Positions 19,647 to 29,023 of a DNA stretch of 59,267 nucleotides are shown piece after piece. The stretch comes from Sediminibacterium sp. (lineage in GTDB: Bacteria; Bacteroidota; Bacteroidia; B-17B0; Aurantibacillaceae), in assembly GCA_030054095.1 (NCBI GenBank), contig JASGCO010000024.1, positions 1 through 59,267 of the forward strand, written 5' to 3'. Position numbers and translations under genes: made by a program. How positions within the stretch are numbered: the first letter of the stretch is position 1; every line of letters starts with the position of its first letter. The notes below the pieces were generated by a model. The model made no database searches. It worked only from the letters and a program-made list of their open reading frames with translations, and was not told the origin of the DNA.

Positions 19647-19952
19647 ACCTTCTATTTTTAATATGTTACTATTCGCCGGATAACCAGCAACTATTCTTTA
19701 CAGCAGTGTTACTGCTATTTGTTTTGGGAGAGGGGGAGAGAAAATAGAAGCAATGAATAGGTTAAATGGTTTGAAATAATAAAAAGGTTTGCTGTGAGCT
19801 ACACCTATTATCATCTCTTTCTACATTCTAACGGCTTTCTGCTGCTTCATTTATAATTAAGATGCAGAAAAAAAAATATTCCATAAAGACCCGGAAAAAA
19901 TAAAAAGAGTGATGCTTCCTGAAGAGTGGTGCTGGTTTGATGGTAAGTGAAT
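19647..19952. other. Gene-free stretch between exbD copy 2 and the pseudogene
   Basis: About 300 bases with no supported gene on either strand and no TAnnTTTG element that I can place for the downstream exbD-tonB pair. It contains A/T-rich and purine-rich runs only. Confidence 0.5.
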
Positions 19953-20920
19953 CTAATGCTGTACTAGTACCCTGTAATAGCTTATGCGTTTATTTGTTAC
20001 AATCTGTGCTACATAAAGACCATTCTGAATATCTTCTGTATTAATCGTTGTTTTATCAGATAATAGAACAGATAACACCTGTTTCCCCATCGCATCGTAC
20101 ATGGTAAATTTAGCATAGAGTGCCTGATCAGGAATTTTTATAGTAATATAATCCGTTGCCGGGTTTTGTGAAATTACTTCTGCAACTTCTGTCTGTGTTT
20201 CTTCCAGCCCTGTAACTTCTGACAGGGAATCGGTGGAAACTACTACATCGTCAATATAATAATAGGCCTGTTTTGCAGGAGATCCTATGCTTAGTGTGCT
20301 TGTTATTTATATCATTAAAAATTACCACATAAAATCCGGTTATACGCTGAATCTGCAATAAAAGAGCCCTGTACTTTAACCCAGTTCGACGTGTCTGAAA
20401 TAATGGTGTTGGTGAATACATGTGCGGCATTAGGGACAGCAGGCAAAGAAAGGTAAGGTAAATTATAGGTAATAAATCGTACCCCCAACTTATTACAGGC
20501 AATGTTAAAATCAAAGCAGGAGCCCTCTGCTAAAGAAACTTTAAAAGACACATAGTATTTTTTACCAATCACCAAAGGTGAGATCAATTGTGTGCCGATG
20601 TATTCCCTCACATTACCAGTACCTAATACACTTGGATTCATGTAAGCGATAAACCCACAATACGCGTTTCCGGAAGCTGCGTTCTGAATGCCTCCCATGT
20701 TAAAAGGAACAGAAACACCGCAAAAGTTAGCGTTGGCGCAGGAATTATAATAATCGGATGTGCCACCGTAACTCGACCAGCTGGTTGTTGTAATTGACTG
20801 ATTGATACTGACCGGACACTGAATATAGTTCTCAAATCCCGGGTTAGGAACCAGATTTATCTGGCCTTAACATACTGCCACTAAAAACATTACAACCGAC
20901 AGAGCATATTTTGTTTTCAT
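19953..20920 (-). pseudogene. Degenerate T9SS-cargo secreted protein gene
   Basis: The conceptual protein starts at the ATG at 20920 with a signal peptide (MKTKYALSVVMFLVAVC). It is cut by an in-frame TAA at codon 18 (20867-20869). Beyond the stop the same frame continues with GQINLVPNPGFENYIQCP, a typical mature N-terminus of Bacteroidota surface proteins, and runs to about 20315. There a net one-base loss near a T5 run shifts the frame. The remainder, with SIGSPAKQAYYYIDDVVV, reads to the TAG at 19953 and ends in a T9SS type A-like sorting domain (ISQNPATDYITIKI, then NGLYVAQIVTNKR). Two independent lesions argue against a single sequencing error. Confidence 0.85.
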
Positions 20921-21067
20921 TGGAACTGTTTTGAACTCTAATTTACCATATTTTTTAGTCCATTAAAATTCAATAGAGATTTTTAACCTCCCTACCTGAT
21001 AAGTTCCTTTACAAAGGTCTTCCTAATAGCAGAGGGTACTTCAACGCTATCAGTCGGCACATACTAA

Positions 21068-21099
21068 AAATCCCCGGTAGAATGAACTGCCGGGGATTT
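21068..21099 (-). terminator. Terminator of the exbB-exbD-exbD-tonB operon
   Basis: AAATCCCCGG (21068-21077) and CCGGGGATTT (21090-21099) form a perfect 10-bp stem. On the minus strand the hairpin is followed by TT and an A/T-rich end. It lies 21 bases after the tonB stop. Confidence 0.8.
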
Positions 21100-21120
21100 A
21101 CAAAAATCAGATTTATGGTA

Positions 21121-21924
21121 TTACTGTATTTTAAAGTTAATTGGTAAGTTAAAGAATACGTTTACCGGACGTCCGTTTTGCTTACCGGGTTTCCAACCTG
21201 GCATAGCTTTTACCACACGAATGGCTTCTTTATCGCAATCTGGACAGCCTGGTACGCCTTTTAGTACCTCAACATTACTGATAGTCCCCGTTCCGTTTAC
21301 AACAAATTTAAGGAAACACTTTCCGCTTAAACCGGCTTCACGTGCCATGGTTGGGTATTGAAGGTTCTTCTGTATAAACTTAACCATTTCCGCTGTTCCT
21401 CCCGGAAATTCAGGCATTTCTTCTACCACTGTAAAAATTTCAGGTGCAGCAGGCTCAGCCGGGCCGTTACCAGCCTCTTCAGTTGGCGGCGCTACAATAT
21501 CTTTTTCCCCTTCCTGATCTTTTGTTCCTACGTTAGAATCTTTCACCTCTTCCTGTAACTTCTGAGGTTCTTCTTCAACCGCGTCATCTTTAATCACCGG
21601 CGGCACGAACTTCACCATTTCCACCATTGGAGGAGGCGGTGGTGGTGGCGGTGGTGGTGGTGTTTCCTCTGCCGGTGGCGGAGGCGTTAAATCCACCTGA
21701 ATATTACTATAATCCACAGGCGCTGCTGTTTCTTCCGGACGGTTATCAATAAACGATTTAACCCCCCATAGCAACACACTAAACCCAATTACACCCGCAA
21801 CTACGAAAGTAACCGTACGGTTATAATTACGGCGAATCTGATAAGCGCCATACTGCTGATTTCGTCCTTGAAAAACAATATCGTTCCGGTTATCGAACGT
21901 TGCATTATTCCAACTTATCATCAT
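21121..21924 (-). CDS. tonB: TonB-family energy transducer with polyproline linker
   Basis: A 267-residue TonB-like protein and the last gene of the exbB operon. It has the motif YGAYQIRRNY and one membrane helix (about 35-52). The periplasmic linker contains PPPPAEET followed by 11 consecutive prolines. The C-terminal domain starts at FPGGTAEM and ends in WKPGKQNGRPVNV. The start ATG overlaps the exbD stop (ATGA), so translation is coupled. A second ATG directly follows and could be used instead. Confidence 0.95.
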   Translation of the reverse strand: MMISWNNATFDNRNDIVFQGRNQQYGAYQIRRNYNRTVTFVVAGVIGFSVLLWGVKSFIDNRPEETAAPVDYSNIQVDLTPPPPAEETPPPPPPPPPPPMVEMVKFVPPVIKDDAVEEEPQKLQEEVKDSNVGTKDQEGEKDIVAPPTEEAGNGPAEPAAPEIFTVVEEMPEFPGGTAEMVKFIQKNLQYPTMAREAGLSGKCFLKFVVNGTGTISNVEVLKGVPGCPDCDKEAIRVVKAMPGWKPGKQNGRPVNVFFNLPINFKIQ

Positions 21925-22556
21925 GGTGTACCTCCCGTTTTTTCGTTAATTAAATCCAGTTCCGATTTCATCATATCCACCACTACGTATTTACCAATCA
22001 GATTGATGTTTAATTCATCAATAAGATCAATTACATTTTTGTAAGTCGCCTTATCATCCGTTTTAATAAGAATGGTAGGTGCCTGCGGATCCGCTTTTAT
22101 ATCACGTACTTTTTTCTTATAAGTGGTATCGGCCAGTTGTTTTGCTTTAAACTGATCGTCCAAAGTCTTAATCTGATCCGTTGCCCATTTATTCTTATCG
22201 GCCAGATATTTGTGCAGGCTCGATTGGTCAAAGGTTAGTTCCTGCAATTTTGTTGCTTCAGGATCTTCCTTCGCTTTGAACTCCTTTTCGTAGTAGAAAA
22301 TACGATCGTCTTTTGTCAGCAAAAAGGTAATACCATTCTTTACCTCATTCTTTACATTAGGATCTTTATCATCTACCGGAAACGTCAATTCCATAGATTT
22401 TGGCTTGCTGAACGTTGAGGTTAACACGAAAAAGGTTAACAACAAAAACGCTAAGTCAACCATTGGCGTCATATCAATGCGGGTGGATTGCTTCTTGGCA
22501 CGTTTTTTACCGCCCTTATGGCCACCGCCGCCGCCGCCTTCTGCTATTTCTGCCAT
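21921..22556 (-). CDS. exbD: ExbD-family biopolymer transport protein
   Basis: A 211-residue ExbD. After a glycine- and lysine-rich start (AEGGGGGGHKGGKKRAKKQS) comes RIDMTPMVDLAFLLLTFFVL with the essential membrane aspartate. The long periplasmic part has many charged residues and ends in LIGKYVVVDMM. It overlaps tonB by 4 bases and follows another exbD by 35 bases. Operons with two exbD genes between exbB and tonB are usual in Bacteroidota. Confidence 0.95.
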   Translation of the reverse strand: MAEIAEGGGGGGHKGGKKRAKKQSTRIDMTPMVDLAFLLLTFFVLTSTFSKPKSMELTFPVDDKDPNVKNEVKNGITFLLTKDDRIFYYEKEFKAKEDPEATKLQELTFDQSSLHKYLADKNKWATDQIKTLDDQFKAKQLADTTYKKKVRDIKADPQAPTILIKTDDKATYKNVIDLIDELNINLIGKYVVVDMMKSELDLINEKTGGTP

Positions 22557-22591
22557 TTCTTAGTTTCTTTTTAATTAAATTAATACTTGAA

Positions 22592-23254
22592 TTATTCCGT
22601 TGGCTTTGCTTCCAGACCGGTAATCAGATTAAACTGAAATATTTTTAAATCGGTAAACGTTTTTACCACATCTTTAACAAAGATGTACTTCGTTTTACTA
22701 TCGCATTTGATAGCGTAACGTGGTTTTTCCGCTTTAAATTCCTGATTGGACGCCTTTGCCTGATCTTTGGCGCGTTCGTAAATACGAACAGCCTCTACAC
22801 CCGCGTTGGAAATCCAGTCTTTTAACTGATTATTTACCGAATCGAGTGGCACACCCTTTTGAGGTTGAAATTTCATACGATCGTTTTCGCTGGCATCGAT
22901 GTAACGCGGCAAATCTTTAATGTCCACACCAAAACTGGGTAACCCACTAAATTTTTTGATTTGCTGGTCGGTAAACTTAACGCCATACTTCTCACTCATT
23001 TTAGCCAGAGCGTTTACTTTGGCTTCAGCATTGCTGATTCCAAAAAATGCGCGCCCTGTGTTATCAATGGTTACCATGATGTGATTATCCGGCAGGGTAA
23101 TCTCACCAATAGAAGAAGGAGGATCAACCGTTACCGGTTCCGCCATACGAAAACTAGCCGTCAACATGAAAAAGGTTACCAATAGGAAGGCAAGATCCAC
23201 CATGGGTGTCATGTCCAGTGAGGGAGCCCCGCCTTTTGATGGTTTTTTTGACAT
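22592..23254 (-). CDS. exbD: ExbD-family biopolymer transport protein
   Basis: A 220-residue ExbD, more distant from the other two. It has SLDMTPMVDLAFLLVTFFML near residues 12-32 and a periplasmic domain with GEITLPDNHIMVTIDNTGRAF. The C-terminal RYAIKCDSKTKYIFVKDVV region corresponds to the usual ExbD beta-alpha end. It is second in the operon, 66 bases after exbB. Having two unequal ExbD subunits suggests a mixed channel; that is inference. Confidence 0.95.
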   Translation of the reverse strand: MSKKPSKGGAPSLDMTPMVDLAFLLVTFFMLTASFRMAEPVTVDPPSSIGEITLPDNHIMVTIDNTGRAFFGISNAEAKVNALAKMSEKYGVKFTDQQIKKFSGLPSFGVDIKDLPRYIDASENDRMKFQPQKGVPLDSVNNQLKDWISNAGVEAVRIYERAKDQAKASNQEFKAEKPRYAIKCDSKTKYIFVKDVVKTFTDLKIFQFNLITGLEAKPTE

Positions 23255-23320
23255 AGCTTTTTTCTATTTAGATGAATACTTTTTTAATTTTCCATAAAGA
23301 GATCTCAGTATTTCCGGAAA

Positions 23321-24124
23321 TTATTTTCCTGAAGCCTGAAATTCCTGAATGATAGAGAAACCTGCCTCGTCCATTGCGTATGTAATCTGATCTACGCGGT
23401 TAGAGAAAAGGTTATAGAAAATGATCGCGCAAGCTGAAGTTAAGATCCCTACTAACGTATTTACAAGTGCCTCAGAGATACCGGTAGCAAGAGCTGACGT
23501 ATCAGGCGCACCAGCATTTGCTAAAGCCGCAAACGCACGAATCATCCCCACAACCGTACCAATCAGACCGGCTAATGTACCAATTGACGCCATAGTTGAA
23601 ATTACCACCATGTTTTTAGATAACATTGGTAATTCTAAAGCAGTAGCTTCTTCAATTGATTTCTGAATAGCGGCTACCTTAGATTCTTTATCCATAGACG
23701 CATCGTTTTGAACAAATTTATATTTTTCAAGACCTTCACGCACTACGTTGGCTAAAGAACCTTTTTGTTTATCGCATTCAGCAATAGCGCCATCCAGATC
23801 GTGGCTTGCTACCAATGATTTAATGCGGGCAACAAATTTATCAGCGGCACCACGGCCATTCGCTTTCTGAATAGTGATAAAACGCTCAATCGCAAATGTA
23901 ATTACAGTAAGAAAGAATCCGATAAGGATAGGCACGATAAAACCACCTTTGTACATTGTTCCCAATAAATTGTGCGGATGTCCTTTATCAGGATCACCAC
24001 CTTCAAAATTAGCGGGCGCACCCAGTACAGCCTTGTAGATAAAAATACCAATGCCAATACAAATTACGATGGCCAATGCGGAAACGATTAACGGAAACCC
24101 TCCTGATGTTTTGTTCTTGCTCAT
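23321..24124 (-). CDS. exbB: ExbB/MotA/TolQ-family proton channel protein
   Basis: A 267-residue channel subunit that powers TonB. It has four hydrophobic helices: one at the N-terminus (about 10-32), one at about 60-80 (GGFIVPILIGFFLTVITFAIERF), and two near the end (about 165-195 and 210-235) in the typical MotA/TolQ arrangement with IGTLAGLIGTVVGMI. It heads the exbB-exbD-exbD-tonB operon. A TAAGTTTG promoter element lies 45 bases upstream of the ATG. Confidence 0.95.
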   Translation of the reverse strand: MSKNKTSGGFPLIVSALAIVICIGIGIFIYKAVLGAPANFEGGDPDKGHPHNLLGTMYKGGFIVPILIGFFLTVITFAIERFITIQKANGRGAADKFVARIKSLVASHDLDGAIAECDKQKGSLANVVREGLEKYKFVQNDASMDKESKVAAIQKSIEEATALELPMLSKNMVVISTMASIGTLAGLIGTVVGMIRAFAALANAGAPDTSALATGISEALVNTLVGILTSACAIIFYNLFSNRVDQITYAMDEAGFSIIQEFQASGK

Positions 24125-24168
24125 AGCTTTATTTTGTTTTTAGTTAATTTTTAAATTTTATTGAACGC

Positions 24169-24176
24169 CAAACTTA
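24169..24176 (-). promoter_or_regulatory. -7 element of the exbB operon
   Basis: Minus-strand TAAGTTTG, a full TAnnTTTG match, 45 bases before the exbB ATG. Confidence 0.6.
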
Positions 24177-24195
24177 GTAAATAAGTTTTAAACAT

Positions 24196-24219
24196 AAAAA
24201 CAGGTTTACACCAAACCTG
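24196..24219 (-). terminator. Rho-independent terminator after the 24329-25435 gene
   Basis: On the minus strand CAGGTTT, loop GGTGT, AAACCTG, then five T. The stem is 24201-24207 with 24213-24219. It would end the unit that contains pepA and the downstream secreted-protein gene. Confidence 0.75.
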
Positions 24220-24328
24220 CCCTTTTTAATACCTTAAACAACGTTTTTTGATCCAGGTTATTTTATTTTTAATGCGTTTTAGTGTAAAATTCTAATAAGT
24301 GGTTGGTTTTATTTGATAAGTGGTAAAA

Positions 24329-25435
24329 TCACTCGCTTATCCAGCCAATAAAGGAAAGCACATCTTCCGCGTCAACGTTTTCCCAACCCTTTTTCGTAAA
24401 GTTCCATACTGCTATGCCCTGCTGATAACTCTCTGTGCCAATTAACAATTCCTTAACAATTCCAAGCATATTACCCCCACTTTTAAAGTTCTTTAGCTGG
24501 AAATGGTACTTGCCAATATCCTTACCGTTCAGGCGGATTATACGCCCATTGCTAGTGCCTTTGCATTCTGCGCTAAAACCGTTAACCGGCGAGGTAAACA
24601 ATAAATCCGTCACAGTACCGCTTTCCGCATCAAGCAAAACGTGTTTAGTGCCAATCTGGTATATACCCTGGGTCTTCCCTATCTTGGTAAATGTTGCCGC
24701 TGAGGCAGACGGGACAATACTAAGGGTTCCTAAAACAGAAGTGCTTTTTGAATCAATAACCATTTTAATAAATTTTACTTCTGTGTTTTCCTTATTAAAC
24801 TGGGCATATACGAACACGTTTTCATTTATCCACCAAACAAGCGGATCGGGTACACGCGTTTCGCCTTGTATCTTCTGTCCATATCCCGCATCTTTAGTTA
24901 ATTCAATTTTGGGTTTATTTACCGGATATAACGTTAATTGAAATGGTTGTTTGGTCTTGTCAAATTCTACATCCTGGCCTGTTTTACCTTTAAAGGTCAG
25001 TTGTTTGACTTCCCCGTACATTCTGGTTTTCAAATTATAAACGGAATAATATTTTCCTTTAAATGCGTCATTGGTATAATAGATTATGCTATCATTCCGA
25101 ACATCTACCACATTAGCCCGGCCATCCCATAAAATTTTCTTTTCTTTCAGGTCAATAACATTGCCTATTCCTGTAATCAGATAACGGTCGGCATACAATA
25201 TGTTTTCTCCTATATCTGTTCTCACGTAATCTTTCCCGCTCTGCTTACCTGAAACCGTCATTAACTCTTCTCGTCCCGTAAAATGTCCGTTAAGAAAGTG
25301 ATAATTGTAAATTTTTTGTTTAAAATCCGTTTTAGAAGCGCCATCAACGTGCACTACAATAAGTCCCTGTTTTACGTTTTCCTGGGCTTGCAGATATCCC
25401 CAAATAAAGGCAAGTATGATAACTAACCGCTTCAC
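24329..25435 (-). CDS. Secreted protein of unknown function
   Basis: No family recognised. The GTG at 25435 is chosen because it gives a clean signal peptide (VKRLVIILAFIWGYLQAQ) and avoids overlap with pepA, which ends 8 bases upstream; the longer frame (to 25522) reads through the pepA 3' end. The mature part (about 350 residues) is rich in short beta-strand patterns such as DGRANVVDVRNDSIIYYTND and KIGKTQGIYQIGTKHVLLDAES, which suggests a beta-propeller-like fold. No sorting domain is seen at the C-terminus, so it is likely periplasmic. Confidence 0.75.
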   Translation of the reverse strand: MKRLVIILAFIWGYLQAQENVKQGLIVVHVDGASKTDFKQKIYNYHFLNGHFTGREELMTVSGKQSGKDYVRTDIGENILYADRYLITGIGNVIDLKEKKILWDGRANVVDVRNDSIIYYTNDAFKGKYYSVYNLKTRMYGEVKQLTFKGKTGQDVEFDKTKQPFQLTLYPVNKPKIELTKDAGYGQKIQGETRVPDPLVWWINENVFVYAQFNKENTEVKFIKMVIDSKSTSVLGTLSIVPSASAATFTKIGKTQGIYQIGTKHVLLDAESGTVTDLLFTSPVNGFSAECKGTSNGRIIRLNGKDIGKYHFQLKNFKSGGNMLGIVKELLIGTESYQQGIAVWNFTKKGWENVDAEDVLSFIGWISE

Positions 25436-25442
25436 AACGATT

Positions 25443-26879
25443 TTATAAATTAGCAAAAAAATCAAATAATAACCTAACGCCAACACCGGTCCCGCCTTTG
25501 CCTCTGTAACTGTCCTTTGCATTGGTAAATGCGGGGCCTGCTATGTCAAGATGAAAATATGGGTAATTAGTAAACTTAGCCAGAAATTTTCCGGCAGTAA
25601 TGGCGCCGCCGTATGGGCCACCAAGGTTTTTCTGGTCTGCAATATCACTTTTCATTAATTCATCATACTCATCCCAAAACGGAAATTCCGCAATGCGCTC
25701 ATACACGTTTTGTCCACTAATCTTTAAAGCTTGTTTTTGGGCTTCAGTAGCCGTTCCCATACCCACAATACCGTATTGTCCTATAGCAGCCATGGCTGCG
25801 CCGGTTAATGTGGCAACATCTATCGTCAATTCTGGTTTGTACTGTTTTGCCACATGCAGGGCATCTGCCAAAATCATTCGCCCTTCTGCGTCACTGTTCA
25901 ACATTTCTACCGTACTCCCATCCATCATGGTAATAATATCACCCGGCGCAAACGCGTTAAAGCCCGGACGATTATCGGTAGCAGGTACCAAGGCCATAAC
26001 ATGAACTGGTAGTTTTGCTTTTGCAATAGCATATAACGCGCAGCCTACTGCCGCAGCACCAGCCATATCGCATTTCATACTATCCATGCTGTTAGGCGTT
26101 GGTTTCAGACTTAAACCACCTGTATCATACACCACGCCTTTCCCTACCAGTACATACGGTTTTTTATTTTTAGCATTACGGGGCTTATAATTCATAATGG
26201 TAAACGTTGGCTCATCTACACTGCCAGCATTTACGGCCAGTAAGCCGCCCATTTTCTTTTGTTTAATTTTTGCCTTATTCCATACTTCCACACTAAATCC
26301 GGCATCCTTTCCCATTTTCTGAAATGCTGCCGCCAAACCGCCGGCATTAAGGTGATTAACCGGTTCATTCACCAGATCGCGCGCCAGACAGGTTGCCTGC
26401 GTCAATATGTTTACCCGTTCTGTCTCCGCTTTGGTTACCTGTGAGTGAACAATACTGATCGTTTTAAGCGTATTCAATTGTTTTTCCGCCGATGGCTTAT
26501 GGCGTAAAAACTGGTAAGAGGCTAATGCCGCGCCTTCTGCCGCTGACAAGGCCAGTGATGCAACTGAAGAAACATTCGTAATTTCTAGCAGCTCACCTTT
26601 TAATTGATTCACTGCCTCCGCCACAGTTCCGGCATGTTTACGTACCTGTTCTTTCAAAACATACGTTTCTTTTTTACTATCAATCAAACATATTGACACA
26701 TAGCGCCCTAAATAATTTATTGATACTGTTTTAGTGTCCGGCTTAGAGAACTCTTTTCTTAAATAAATTGTTATTTCTGAAGGTAGGGCATTAGCCGCCA
26801 AAGCGGCCTCGGTGTTGTCTGCAAATACGAGATAATGCGCCCCGGTATTATACTTTGTTACATGCTGAATTTTAACCAT
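25443..26879 (-). CDS. pepA: Leucyl aminopeptidase (M17 family)
   Basis: A two-metal cytosolic exopeptidase that removes N-terminal residues from peptides. The signature NSDAEGRMILADAL is intact, as are VGKGVVYDTGGLSLKP with the first metal-site lysine and aspartate, and MKCDMAGAAAV. The N-terminal macro-like domain covers about residues 1-150. The length of 478 residues is normal. The downstream gene starts 8 bases after the stop, so the two are probably co-transcribed. Confidence 0.95.
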   Translation of the reverse strand: MVKIQHVTKYNTGAHYLVFADNTEAALAANALPSEITIYLRKEFSKPDTKTVSINYLGRYVSICLIDSKKETYVLKEQVRKHAGTVAEAVNQLKGELLEITNVSSVASLALSAAEGAALASYQFLRHKPSAEKQLNTLKTISIVHSQVTKAETERVNILTQATCLARDLVNEPVNHLNAGGLAAAFQKMGKDAGFSVEVWNKAKIKQKKMGGLLAVNAGSVDEPTFTIMNYKPRNAKNKKPYVLVGKGVVYDTGGLSLKPTPNSMDSMKCDMAGAAAVGCALYAIAKAKLPVHVMALVPATDNRPGFNAFAPGDIITMMDGSTVEMLNSDAEGRMILADALHVAKQYKPELTIDVATLTGAAMAAIGQYGIVGMGTATEAQKQALKISGQNVYERIAEFPFWDEYDELMKSDIADQKNLGGPYGGAITAGKFLAKFTNYPYFHLDIAGPAFTNAKDSYRGKGGTGVGVRLLFDFFANL

Positions 26880-27065
26880 ATTTCTGTAATAGCAGGACTA
26901 ATATACGGGAATTTGTTAAATACACCTTTTCCTCAAATTTTAAATCTTTCTCTCCACTCATTTGGCTATCAGAACACATCTTATTAATAAATGGACATAG
27001 GCTAATCCCGTTTTGGTTTGAAGCGGGCTCTTTGGTACTACTTTGTCTATCAGGCATTTATTAAT

Positions 27066-27089
27066 AAAAAACCCCGGTAACAACCAGGG
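27066..27089 (-). terminator. Rho-independent terminator after dnaB
   Basis: On the minus strand CCCTGGT, loop TGTT, ACCGGGG, then T6. One T-G wobble is present. It lies 31 bases after the dnaB stop. Confidence 0.75.
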
Positions 27090-27119
27090 CTATAAATTTT
27101 CCAGATACTAGCATCAACT

Positions 27120-28706
27120 CTAAAACGGCGGTTCGTTAAAATCCTCTATATCATTCCGTTTAATAATATCGCTACCGCCTTCATCTACCTTATCCCAGTT
27201 TTTACTCGATACGGTTTTGGTTACAGGTCCGGCACCCAGAAAGTCGTTGTTCTGCGCCAAAGGTTGCGGCGCGCCACTATAACCCGAATCCTGTCCTTCA
27301 ATGTAATCCAGATCGGCAAATTTAGCGTACTGACCAATAAAACGAAGTTTAACGGTTTCCAAAGCACCATGACGGTTTTTCGCGATAATAATCTCTCCAC
27401 GGCCTTTTGTTGGCTCGTTGTTTTCATCCACTTCCAAACCATAGTATTCCGGACGGTAAATAAACATTACCATATCCGCATCCTGTTCAATAGCTCCTGA
27501 TTCACGGAGATCACTCAACTGTGGGCGCTTACTGCCACCCGGGCGATTCTCCACCTGACGACTTAACTGTGATAAGGCAATAATCGGTATTTCCAGTTCC
27601 TTCGCCAGGCTTTTTAATCCACGCGATATATTACTGATCTCCTGTTCACGGTTACCTTTACTGTCCGGTCCACCACTCATTAGCTGTAGGTAGTCAATAA
27701 TAATCAGTTCTATTTTCTGATTTTCCTTTAAACGACGGGCCTTAGCGCGTAATTCAAAAATAGAGAGTGCCGGAGTATCATCAATAAACAAAGGCGCCAC
27801 CGCTAATTTTTTGATGCGCTCGTTTAATTGCACAAACTCGTGATTCTCCAGATTTCCTTTCAGGATTTTATCCTGCGCAATTTCCGTTTCACTACTAATT
27901 AAACGTTTCACCAGCTGCAACGAACTCATCTCTAAACTGAAAATAGCAACCGGCTTATTAAATTCAACCGCCGCGTTTTTAGCCATGGTAACTACAAATG
28001 CCGTTTTACCCATACCCGGACGAGCCGCCAGAATCAGTAAATCGGATTTTTGCCATCCTCCGGTAATACGATCCAAAGCCGTAAATCCACTTGGCACGCC
28101 CAATAAGCCATCCGTTTTATTAGCCGCGCTTTCGATCTCTTCAATAGCTTTGGTAATAAGTGTACTCATTTTATCGTGCTGCTTACGCACGTTACTATCC
28201 AGGATTTCGAAAATGTTTTTAGTCGTTTCATCAAGTAATTCAAACACATCGGTACTATCTTCATACGCGGTACGTATGGTTTCGTTACTGATACGAATTA
28301 ACTCGCGCTGTAAAAATTTCTGCGCTACAATCCGCGCATGAAATTCGATATTAACCGACGAGGCGATACGATTTGTAAGTGACGATACATAATATGCCCC
28401 TCCTACAATCTCCAGCTCTCCTGTTCGTTTTAATTCCTGTGTTACGGTAAGAATATCTACCGGTTCGCTGCGGTTAAACAGATTCACAATGGCACCAAAC
28501 ACTTTCCCGTTCTGTTCTTTGTAAAACGCGCTGGCACTCAGGATATCAATAACCGTACTCAGCGCTTCCTTTTCTAAAAGCATGGCGCCCAATACCGCTT
28601 CTTCCAGATCTACAGCCTGCGGAGGTACTTTGCCTATCTCCGAAAGGGGTAATCCAACGCTGCTCAGTACCCGTTTGCGTGTTTTATTTTGATTTTCAGA
28701 ACTCAT
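27120..28706 (-). CDS. dnaB: Replicative DNA helicase DnaB
   Basis: Unwinds DNA at the replication fork. An N-terminal primase-interacting domain begins at KVPPQAVDLEEAVLGAMLLE (about 23-125). A RecA-like helicase domain follows, with Walker A ARPGMGKTAFV (about 233-243), Walker B IIIDYLQLMSG and ALSQLSRQVENRPGGSKRPQLSDLRES as motifs H3-H4. The length of 528 residues is typical and no intein is present. A weak -7-like CACTTTTG lies about 70 bases upstream. Confidence 0.96.
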   Translation of the reverse strand: MSSENQNKTRKRVLSSVGLPLSEIGKVPPQAVDLEEAVLGAMLLEKEALSTVIDILSASAFYKEQNGKVFGAIVNLFNRSEPVDILTVTQELKRTGELEIVGGAYYVSSLTNRIASSVNIEFHARIVAQKFLQRELIRISNETIRTAYEDSTDVFELLDETTKNIFEILDSNVRKQHDKMSTLITKAIEEIESAANKTDGLLGVPSGFTALDRITGGWQKSDLLILAARPGMGKTAFVVTMAKNAAVEFNKPVAIFSLEMSSLQLVKRLISSETEIAQDKILKGNLENHEFVQLNERIKKLAVAPLFIDDTPALSIFELRAKARRLKENQKIELIIIDYLQLMSGGPDSKGNREQEISNISRGLKSLAKELEIPIIALSQLSRQVENRPGGSKRPQLSDLRESGAIEQDADMVMFIYRPEYYGLEVDENNEPTKGRGEIIIAKNRHGALETVKLRFIGQYAKFADLDYIEGQDSGYSGAPQPLAQNNDFLGAGPVTKTVSSKNWDKVDEGGSDIIKRNDIEDFNEPPF

Positions 28707-29023
28707 GTAATGTATCGTAAAGTAGATTCTCTAATTCGTAAATTTTAAATGTTTTGCGGGAGGGCAAAAGTGCAATATTTTTAGGGTTCGCGTATGTACT
28801 AACTGTGCCTTTCGTGTTTGCTAAATGTGTAAAACTAATTTACGAAAAGTTAATGATTCATGTATCAGACACTTACACTTTCCGTAGGTGTTCATAACTG
28901 AAAAAGGCACTTTTTAACAGACATTGTGTTAGCCGTTTGTTAATTGTTTAATACACTTCATTTTCAGGCGCTTATTTAAAATATGCGGAACGGCATTTGA
29001 AAATTAAATAATATTTTTAGGGT
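28707..29023. other. Divergent intergenic region, dnaB and dehydrogenase
   Basis: No coding frame is supported. It should hold both promoters. A CACTTTTG near 28770 on the minus strand is one base off the -7 consensus for dnaB. TATTTTTA lies just before the GTG at 29024. No palindrome or repeat stood out. Confidence 0.5.

Noticed and set aside
26872..27057. A 61-codon open frame between pepA and dnaB
   Set aside because: It overlaps the pepA start, has no signal, domain or promoter element, and its composition is not protein-like.
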